A stretch of DNA of 6,850 nt. Origin: Pseudolysobacter sp. GTDB lineage: Bacteria; Pseudomonadota; Gammaproteobacteria; Xanthomonadales; Rhodanobacteraceae. The position numbers and the translations under genes were made by a program. Below, in pieces: positions 1 to 4,799 of this stretch. The DNA lies in the NCBI GenBank assembly GCA_025351985.1, contig JANXUW010000008.1, positions 1 through 6,850 of the forward strand. The letters run 5' to 3'. The notes under the pieces were generated by a model, which saw only the letters and a program-made list of their open reading frames with translations, did not search any database and was not told the origin of the DNA. The stretch's first letter is position 1. Each line of letters starts with the position of its first letter.

Positions 1-124
1 CGCACGGACACTATCGCCCGCGTACTGCAATTGCTTTGCGACGACAAGAGCCATCAGTGCCTGCAGATTTCTGCGCGCAACTGGCGCATAGTTTTTCGCT
101 ATCGCACTCACGCCAGGGGGCAAC
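1..124. other. Upstream flank without a recognisable gene
   Basis: All three plus frames and the minus strand were read and gave no convincing protein. Plus frame 2 stops at 89-91 and plus frame 3 at 162-164, both with compositionally odd peptides. Plus frame 1 stays open far into the cyanophycinase-like gene and is only its shadow. This stretch probably carries the promoter and leader of the gene at 125, but no clear -35/-10 pair stands out; CATAGT at 87-92 is at best a weak -10. It could include the last bases of an upstream gene that cannot be identified from so little sequence. Confidence 0.4.
115..120 (+). promoter_or_regulatory. Ribosome-binding site deciding a GTG start at 125
   Basis: AGGGGG lies four bases before GTG 125. 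The next in-frame candidate, ATG at 152, has no purine-rich site ahead of it, and using it would remove the arginine and part of the hydrophobic segment of the signal peptide. GTG at 125 is therefore preferred. Confidence 0.55.
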
Positions 125-1195
125 GTGCTGCAGATCGTCAGATCCGGATTCATGTGTTTCGTGATCGCATTCGCCACGCTGAATGTTGCGCACGCGCAGG
201 CGGTGGACATTGCTGTTACTGCGCCCGAGCCCGTTGCGACGCCCGCGAACAACTCAGCCGCGCCGCAACATCAACACAACGCCGGTTACGATTACTACGT
301 CAGCGGCGACACCAGCGGCGCCACGCCCGCACTCACCGAAGCGGCACTTTTGCTGATGGGCGGCGGCACCGACGTGGATGCCGCATTCCGCTGGTTTATC
401 GCAAAATCCGGTGGTGGCCACTTGCTGATCCTGCGCGCCTCGGGCAACGACAGTTATCACAAATATCTGTTCGACGAACTCGGTGGAATCAGCTCGGTCG
501 AAACGTTGGTGTTCCACGATCGCGGCGCGGCCAGCGACAAACACGTACTCGAAATCATCGCGCACGCGAATGGTATTTTTATCGCCGGCGGCGATCAGGC
601 CAACTACATCCACGACTGGAAAGGCACGCCGCTGGCCACGGCGCTCGACCATCACCTTCGCGTCGGCAAGCCGCTCGGCGGCACCAGCGCGGGCTTGGCG
701 ATTCTCGGCCATTACAGTTACGGCGCGCTGGATGGTGGCAGTCTGGAATCGGCGATCGCTTTGCACGATCCGCTCGGCAGCGAAGTCACGCTGGAGACGG
801 ATTTCCTGCATCTGCCGTTGCTCGATAGCGTGATCACCGACAGTCATTTCAGCGCACGCAAGCGTCTCGGTCGGCTGATCGTTTTTGTCGCGCGCCTTGC
901 TGCGCAGGAAAAAAAATCGCGCATCTACGGCATCGGCATCGATGAAAATACCGCGCTGTGCATCGAGGCGAACGGCAACGCACACGTCTACTCCGGCTCG
1001 CGCGGTCGCGCCTGGCTGGTGATGCCACAACACGCGGCGAGCGTGTTGCATGCGGGCAAACCGCTGAGCATTTCGGATGTCCGCATCGTCGGCCTCGACA
1101 GTCACAGCGGCCTGGATTTCAAAACCTTCGCGGTCGAGCAACCGGCGTCGAGCCGCACCGGCAATGTCAGCAACGGCGAACTTTCACAGCACTGA
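125..1195 (+). CDS. Secreted cyanophycinase-like peptidase (S51 family)
   Basis: The predicted 356-residue protein belongs to peptidase family S51, whose best-known member, cyanophycinase, cuts beta-aspartyl-arginine bonds in the storage polymer cyanophycin. An N-terminal signal peptide is visible: Arg6, hydrophobic residues 9-21, and an AHA motif suggesting cleavage after residue 24. An Ala/Pro/Gln-rich linker runs to about residue 55. The catalytic fold follows: glycine-rich MGGGTDVD (78-85), GGDQ (155-158), nucleophile elbow GGTSAG (185-190) with Ser188, DSHF (239-242) with His241 followed by the R-x-R-L-G-R segment to residue 250, and GIDENTA (271-277) with Glu274 as the likely third triad member. 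Gln158 matches the critical Gln of Synechocystis cyanophycinase. Well-studied cyanophycinases have DQHF where this protein has DSHF, so the substrate may be another beta-aspartyl peptide. At 356 residues it is longer than the roughly 270-residue intracellular enzymes, mainly because of the signal and linker. No cyanophycin synthetase or isoaspartyl dipeptidase is in view. An A8 run lies at 909-916. The family is confident; the substrate is not. Confidence 0.9.
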   Translation: MLQIVRSGFMCFVIAFATLNVAHAQAVDIAVTAPEPVATPANNSAAPQHQHNAGYDYYVSGDTSGATPALTEAALLLMGGGTDVDAAFRWFIAKSGGGHLLILRASGNDSYHKYLFDELGGISSVETLVFHDRGAASDKHVLEIIAHANGIFIAGGDQANYIHDWKGTPLATALDHHLRVGKPLGGTSAGLAILGHYSYGALDGGSLESAIALHDPLGSEVTLETDFLHLPLLDSVITDSHFSARKRLGRLIVFVARLAAQEKKSRIYGIGIDENTALCIEANGNAHVYSGSRGRAWLVMPQHAASVLHAGKPLSISDVRIVGLDSHSGLDFKTFAVEQPASSRTGNVSNGELSQH

Positions 1196-1237
1196 TTGGC
1201 GACGATCTTCGTTCGAAAATTTCAGTTTCGACGATCG

Positions 1238-2065
1238 CTATTTCTTGGTGGACGCGGCGCGATCGCTCCTGAGTTCGGCGCGCAATTCGCCGACTTCGCG
1301 CAGCAGGATTTCGATGTTCATTTCGTTTTTCAGATTGACGTTGAAATCGCCATCGGCGCGCGCACGATCCTTGCGCGACTGCCGGTTCTGGCTCATCACG
1401 ATCAGCGGACCTTGCAGGCCTACGAGGATCGCCAGCGCGAGATTGAAAAACTGATATGGATACGGGTCGATTGGCGACTTCATGAGCCAATCGGTATTGA
1501 TCAGACACCACGCCACGGTGAATCCGAGCAGCAGCAAAATGAATTTCCAGCTGCCGTTGAGCTCGGCCACAACGTCGGCGAGTCGATCGCTCCACGACAG
1601 GCTTTTCTCGAATTCCTCGTTGACGTTTTTCGCCGCGCGCGAAGAAAGCAACGCATTGGTTTCGCGCAGCCGTGCGCTGATCGTGCGCAGAATCGCCAAC
1701 GCCGCGCGCGGACGATGTTCGAGATAATTCTCCAGCGTTGCGCGCGGCAGTTCGTACAGCAGCACATCGCTGCCGGCCAGCGCGCTGGCGCTGCGCGGTT
1801 TGTCGTCGAACAATGCGAGCTCGCCGAAATATTCGCCGGGCAGAATGGTGCGCAACGCGATGCCGGGCGATTGGCCACCCGGCAGAAAAATGTTGATCTC
1901 GCCGCGCTCGACGATATACATCGAACTGCCGCTATCGCCTTGCGTGAAAATGTTCGTGCCCGCGACAAACGTACGCGATTCCAGCGCGCTTGCAAGCGCA
2001 TCGAGATCCTGCGTCGAGAGGCCGTCGAATAACGCAATGGAACGCAGCAGCGGGGTTGCCTTCAT
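1238..2065 (-). CDS. Cyclic-nucleotide-binding, DUF1003 membrane protein
   Basis: The 275-residue protein has two parts. Residues 5-125 form a CRP-like cyclic-nucleotide-binding domain. The phosphate-binding cassette FGEL...PRSAS (80-94) places Glu82, Arg91 and Ser92 at positions equivalent to CRP Glu72, Arg82 and Ser83, and Thr136 on the following helix aligns with CRP Thr127. No helix-turn-helix follows. Instead there is a DUF1003 region with two membrane segments (about 173-189 and 206-224), the family signature SQNRQ (225-229) with KDR (232-234), and a charged helical tail (243-268) likely to form a coiled coil. The expected topology is both ends in the cytoplasm around a membrane hairpin. 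A ligand (cAMP, cGMP or other) can plausibly bind, but the output of DUF1003 is unknown. TTG 2119 and ATG 2101 are also in frame. ATG 2065 was chosen because it has a properly spaced GGA and because the CRP domain begins almost at once. The gene runs opposite to the cyanophycinase-like gene, with only 42 bases between the stops. Confidence 0.88.
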   Translation of the reverse strand: MKATPLLRSIALFDGLSTQDLDALASALESRTFVAGTNIFTQGDSGSSMYIVERGEINIFLPGGQSPGIALRTILPGEYFGELALFDDKPRSASALAGSDVLLYELPRATLENYLEHRPRAALAILRTISARLRETNALLSSRAAKNVNEEFEKSLSWSDRLADVVAELNGSWKFILLLLGFTVAWCLINTDWLMKSPIDPYPYQFFNLALAILVGLQGPLIVMSQNRQSRKDRARADGDFNVNLKNEMNIEILLREVGELRAELRSDRAASTKK

Positions 2066-2071
2066 GTGATT

Positions 2072-2075
2072 TCCG
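2072..2075 (-). promoter_or_regulatory. Ribosome-binding site choosing ATG 2065
   Basis: Read on the minus strand, CGGA ends six bases before ATG 2065. The earlier in-frame ATG at 2101 has no comparable purine run. The TTG at 2119 has AAGG only one base away, which is too close. The site is short, so the start remains a judgement. Confidence 0.4.
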
Positions 2076-2210
2076 GCCTTGGGAAATAAGTGTTCTTGCA
2101 TCAGCGTTCGCAGCGACAAACCTTACTATGCTTCGTCGCGAGCTGCATCCCGTGCCTACTTTCGCGGCAGGCCACAAGCATCGAACACGCGAGAAATTTC
2201 TGAGTCGATG

Positions 2211-2243
2211 AAAAAAAAACGGCAGCCCGAAGACTGCCGTTTT
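2211..2243 (-). terminator. Intrinsic terminator of the DPP5-like gene
   Basis: On the minus strand, starting 22 bases past the stop at 2266, the arms CGGCAG and CTGCCG (2234-2239 and 2220-2225 on the plus strand) close over a U·G and a C-G pair onto a UUCG tetraloop. That C(UUCG)G cap is known to be unusually stable. Outside the core, four A-T pairs extend the stem, and the 3' side runs into nine consecutive T residues (plus-strand A at 2211-2219). This is a textbook rho-independent terminator for the gene at 2266-4401. In the plus direction the hairpin is followed by only four T residues, so any bidirectional role would be weaker. It should separate transcription of the S9 gene from the cyclic-nucleotide-binding gene downstream. 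Confidence 0.93.
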
Positions 2244-2265
2244 CGAAAGCTGAAAACAGCGCAAG

Positions 2266-4401
2266 CTACTTGGTATCGACCAGCCACTTTTTCAGCCACG
2301 CATTGACGGTGTCATGCCATTGCACGCTGTTCTGCGGTTTCAGCACCCAGTGATTTTCATCGGGGAAGGTGAGGAATTCGCTGGCAATGCCACGGCGCTG
2401 CAACGCGGTGAACGCGGCGAGGCCCTGCTCTTCGGGAATGCGAAAATCCTTCTCGCTGTGGATGACCAGCATCGGCACGCTCCACTTCGCAACGTAATTG
2501 ACCGGGTTGAAACGCTCGTAGGCTTCAGGTTTGTCGAACTGCGTGCCGTGATTTTCCCATTCGTCGAACCAGAGTTCTTCGGTCGCGTACGACATCATGC
2601 GGCTGTCGAAAACACCGTCGTGATCGATCAGGCATTTCCAGGGTTTCTGCCAATTGCCGGCAATCCAGTAGACCATGTATCCGCCGTACGATGCGCCGAG
2701 CGCACAGGCATGATCGCCATCGAGGAATTTATATTTTTCGAGTGCCGCAGCGTAACCTTTCTGCAGATCTTCGAGCGGCTTGCCGCCCCAGTCGCCGCTG
2801 ATCGAATCGGTGAACGCCTGGCCGTAACCGGTCGAGCCATGAAAGTTGATCGTGACCACGGCGTAGCCTTGGCCGGCGTAGGTTTGCGCGTTCCAGCGAT
2901 AGTGAAAATCGTTGGTCATCGCGCCTTGCGGACCGCCATGAATGATGAACGCGATCGGATATTTCTGGCCGGCTTTGTAGCCGACCGGCTTGACCACGTA
3001 ACCCTGTACGGTTTCGTTATTCCAGCCTTTGAAATCGAAAAATTCGTAATCGCCAAACTGGATATTCGCGAGTGCTTCTGCATTGACGTGCGTGAGCTGG
3101 ATCGGCTTGTCGCCCGCGCTAGTGGTGCGGAAAAGATCGGCAGGATTTTTCAGCGTGCTGTGGGTGTAGACGATGTTATCTCCGACGATATCAAACCCTT
3201 CGACCTGGCCGGTAGTCACGATCTTGCGCGCTTTGCCGCTGGCGATATCGACCGCGAACAGCAAATGATCGCCGTTGTCATCGCTGGTCGTGTACAGCGT
3301 CTTGCCGTCTTTCGAGAGCTTGATGCCACCGGCGGAGCGATCCCAGTCGGCATCGATCTCATGCGATTTTCCGCTTGCCAAATCCAATGCCATGATGCCG
3401 AAACGATCGGCCTCGAAGGTCGGTTTTTTCATCGCCAGGTAATACAAGGTTTTGCCATCGTGCGAGGCAACCGGCGTGGCATCCCACGCGAGATTTTCCG
3501 CAGTCAGATTTTTCGGCGCGGCCGATGCATCGGCTGGCGCAGAATAGACATCGAAGTTGGTCGACCATGGCTCGGTACGTCCCGCGATACGCGCATCGAA
3601 ATACACGGTCTTGCTGTCGGGCGAGAACGAATATTCATCGTCGCCGCCGAACGGCTTGGACGGCACGTCGCCATCAATACCGCGCGTCACCCAAGCGAGC
3701 TTGCTCGCATCGATGCCATCCTTGCCGAGTTCGGCGACGAACAGTTGCGCGCGCGTGCCATCGGCCCACGTATCCCAGTGGCGCACGAACAACTTGTCGT
3801 AATGGCGCCCGCTGGCCTTGTTCGCGGCGCGTTCGTCCTGGCGTTTTTTGCTGCACGCAATATCGGCGCAATCGGTGAAAACATCCGCCGAAAACGCGAC
3901 ATGTTTGCCGTCCGGCGCAAGCACGAAGTTGCTCATATCGAGCGGTAACTTGCTGACCTGCACCGCATCACTGAGGTGATCGAACACGGCGTGATACTTG
4001 ATGCCGAGCACCTTGCCATCCTTCACCGACGATGCCGCCGCGCCGGCCACATCCTGCCGCCACAGCTGCGTGCTGTCGCCACTTTTTCCGAGGTAATAAA
4101 TGCTCGCGCCATCGGCCGACCAGCGCGGACTATTGGCGCGCTTTTGCGGATCGGTAAGGCGAAACGGTTTGGCATCCTTCGTCGCCAGATCGAGCAGCCA
4201 CAGACTGGTCAGCCCCTTGTTCGCGGCATAGTCGGTCTGGCGCAAGGTGTAGACCACCTGCGTACCGTCGCGCGATAGTTGCGGATCGCTGATGCGCTGC
4301 ATGTTCACGAGATCATGCACGTTGAACGGGTGCGGCGCCTCGCTTGCGAGCAACGGACCCGCGCACAGCAACATGATTGTTGCGGCGAATAGTTTTGACA
4401 T
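2266..4401 (-). CDS. Secreted S9 dipeptidyl peptidase, DPP5-like
   Basis: This is a 711-residue serine peptidase of the prolyl oligopeptidase family (S9), most like the S9C/DPP5 group, which removes dipeptides from peptide N-termini and usually prefers hydrophobic or Ala residues at P1. A signal peptide (Lys3, hydrophobic 4-18, likely cleavage after LAS at 18-20) points to the periplasm or outside. Residues about 35-440 form the beta-propeller that filters substrates; repeats such as LSRDG, APDGK and LSKDGK are visible, as is an insertion with Cys178 and Cys183. The alpha/beta-hydrolase domain follows: HGGP (488-491), NFHGSTGYG (519-527), GASYGG (569-574) with nucleophile Ser571, Asp652 in HSEKDFRIP, and His684 in DENHW. 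The CALGASYGGYM start and the ATEELWFDEWE segment (606-615) are typical of DPP5 proteins. Cys566 and Cys590 flank the nucleophile and could form a disulfide. In-frame TTG 4467 was rejected: ATG 4401 has GGAG six bases upstream and leads straight into the signal peptide. Exact specificity is inference. Confidence 0.92.
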   Translation of the reverse strand: MSKLFAATIMLLCAGPLLASEAPHPFNVHDLVNMQRISDPQLSRDGTQVVYTLRQTDYAANKGLTSLWLLDLATKDAKPFRLTDPQKRANSPRWSADGASIYYLGKSGDSTQLWRQDVAGAAASSVKDGKVLGIKYHAVFDHLSDAVQVSKLPLDMSNFVLAPDGKHVAFSADVFTDCADIACSKKRQDERAANKASGRHYDKLFVRHWDTWADGTRAQLFVAELGKDGIDASKLAWVTRGIDGDVPSKPFGGDDEYSFSPDSKTVYFDARIAGRTEPWSTNFDVYSAPADASAAPKNLTAENLAWDATPVASHDGKTLYYLAMKKPTFEADRFGIMALDLASGKSHEIDADWDRSAGGIKLSKDGKTLYTTSDDNGDHLLFAVDIASGKARKIVTTGQVEGFDIVGDNIVYTHSTLKNPADLFRTTSAGDKPIQLTHVNAEALANIQFGDYEFFDFKGWNNETVQGYVVKPVGYKAGQKYPIAFIIHGGPQGAMTNDFHYRWNAQTYAGQGYAVVTINFHGSTGYGQAFTDSISGDWGGKPLEDLQKGYAAALEKYKFLDGDHACALGASYGGYMVYWIAGNWQKPWKCLIDHDGVFDSRMMSYATEELWFDEWENHGTQFDKPEAYERFNPVNYVAKWSVPMLVIHSEKDFRIPEEQGLAAFTALQRRGIASEFLTFPDENHWVLKPQNSVQWHDTVNAWLKKWLVDTK

Positions 4402-4407
4402 GGAGTT

Positions 4408-4411
4408 CTCC
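4408..4411 (-). promoter_or_regulatory. Ribosome-binding site for ATG 4401
   Basis: GGAG on the minus strand with a six-base spacer (AACTCC) before ATG 4401. It decides against the longer TTG-initiated reading, whose extra 22 residues would bury the signal peptide. Confidence 0.7.
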
Positions 4412-4460
4412 GAGAAAAAACAGGCGAGCGAAAAAGTTCGAGATCGGATCGCAGACGCTG

Positions 4461-4495
4461 CCGGCAACCAGCCATCGATACCGATCCGGCAACCA
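4461..4495 (-). repeat. Direct repeat pair ahead of the DPP5-like gene
   Basis: CCGGCAACCA occurs at 4461-4470 and again at 4486-4495, a 25-base period, 60-94 bases upstream of ATG 4401. On the minus strand each copy reads TGGTTGCCGG, and an extra flanking G of TTGG/CTGG context is partly shared. The spacing is close to two and a half helical turns. It may be a pair of regulator sites or a chance duplication. No known operator was recognised. Confidence 0.4.
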
Positions 4496-4501
4496 ATTTT
4501 A
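4496..4501 (-). promoter_or_regulatory. Candidate -10 element for the DPP5-like gene
   Basis: On the minus strand TAAAAT matches TATAAT at five of six bases, in a locally A+T-rich patch of a G+C-rich region. No good -35 hexamer lies 16-18 bases upstream, so either an activator is needed or the match is chance. If it is used, transcription would start near 4490 and the direct repeats at 4461-4495 would fall at the start of the message. Confidence 0.25.
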
Positions 4502-4595
4502 AGCGCGATTGAATTCGCATCCTAGTGACTTTCGGGCTAGAAAGCACACCGCACTGCATCGACGCATGTCATACGCGCTGGCGCGCGCTGTCCAC

Positions 4596-4699
4596 CGCAA
4601 TACACGCGGCCATACCCGCGTATTGCGCCGCACCTTATGCAAGGATTTTGCATATCGGCGGTAATTACCACCAGGGCAGTTACGTCCGCCGAGGGTATG
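4596..4699. other. Clustered inverted repeats, possible structured RNA
   Basis: This 104-base intergenic block can fold extensively. One hairpin pairs 4596-4603 and 4606-4609 with 4616-4627: twelve base pairs, a two-base AC bulge and a six-base loop, CCATAC. A second pairs TATGCAA (4636-4642) with TTGCATA (4648-4654). A third, directly abutting it, pairs TCGGCGG (4655-4661) with CCGCCGA (4686-4692) and contains the perfect palindrome GGTAATTACC (4660-4669). Immediately after it, GGGTATG (4693-4699) is complementary to CATACCC (4611-4617), which sits in the loop and stem of the first hairpin. The last pairing would close a multi-branched fold and compete with the first hairpin, or form a loop contact. 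No known RNA family was recognised, and function and strand are unknown. No convincing protein is encoded here. Confidence 0.45.
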
Positions 4700-4702
4700 C
4701 AT

Positions 4703-4796
4703 ATAAACCGGGAAACGAAGATGCGGAAAATTAATGCTCCGTAATCGCTGATCGTGGCGGAGAGTTGCTTCCCCGTTTCTTCGTTTCCCCGTCTAT
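4703..4796 (-). other. Long imperfect hairpin just past the S9 gene stop
   Basis: The arms 4703-4721 and 4778-4796 are complementary at 17 of 19 positions, including twelve perfect pairs (4710-4721 with 4778-4789). Further in, 4723-4729 pairs with 4769-4775 if G·U is allowed, and CTCCG (4737-4741) pairs with CGGAG (4758-4762). As minus-strand RNA, three of the arm mismatches become G·U pairs; as plus-strand RNA they are A·C clashes. That supports function as RNA on the minus strand, where the structure starts four bases after the stop at 4800. It could act as a transcription terminator or an mRNA 3'-end stabiliser, although the following sequence has only a short T-rich stretch (GTTTATAT). 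It could also be a copy of a dispersed palindromic repeat. Confidence 0.5.
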
Positions 4797-4799
4797 CCA

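Noticed and set aside
31..828. A 265-codon open frame overlapping the cyanophycinase-like gene in another plus frame
   Set aside because: The translation is rich in Arg and His with no known motif, and it overlaps a gene with clear S51 motifs. It is a frame shadow.
909..916. An A8 run in the cyanophycinase-like gene, considered as a programmed frameshift site
   Set aside because: It encodes Glu-Lys-Lys in a frame that continues to the expected GIDENTA motif. There is no downstream stimulatory hairpin of note and no alternative product of interest.
254..1141. A 295-codon open frame antisense to the cyanophycinase-like gene
   Set aside because: No recognisable domain and no ribosome-binding site of note. 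It is explained by the codon bias of the real gene on the plus strand.
1213..1231. A six-base inverted repeat, TCGAAA/TTTCGA, between the two converging genes, considered as a shared terminator
   Set aside because: The stem is short and A-T rich with no T run on either side. It is too weak to call.
1196..2032. A 278-codon plus-strand open frame opposite the cyclic-nucleotide-binding gene
   Set aside because: The minus strand has clear CRP-like and DUF1003 motifs. The plus-strand product has none.
2192..2201. Perfect palindrome AGAAATTTCT between the cyclic-nucleotide-binding gene and the S9 terminator
   Set aside because: A ten-base A+T-rich palindrome is common by chance, and no promoter could be placed relative to it.
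2314..3948. A 544-codon open frame on the plus strand, antisense to the DPP5-like gene
   Set aside because: The opposite strand encodes a full S9 peptidase with signal peptide and catalytic triad. The antisense product shows no recognisable domain, and such frames are expected from codon bias in G+C-rich DNA.
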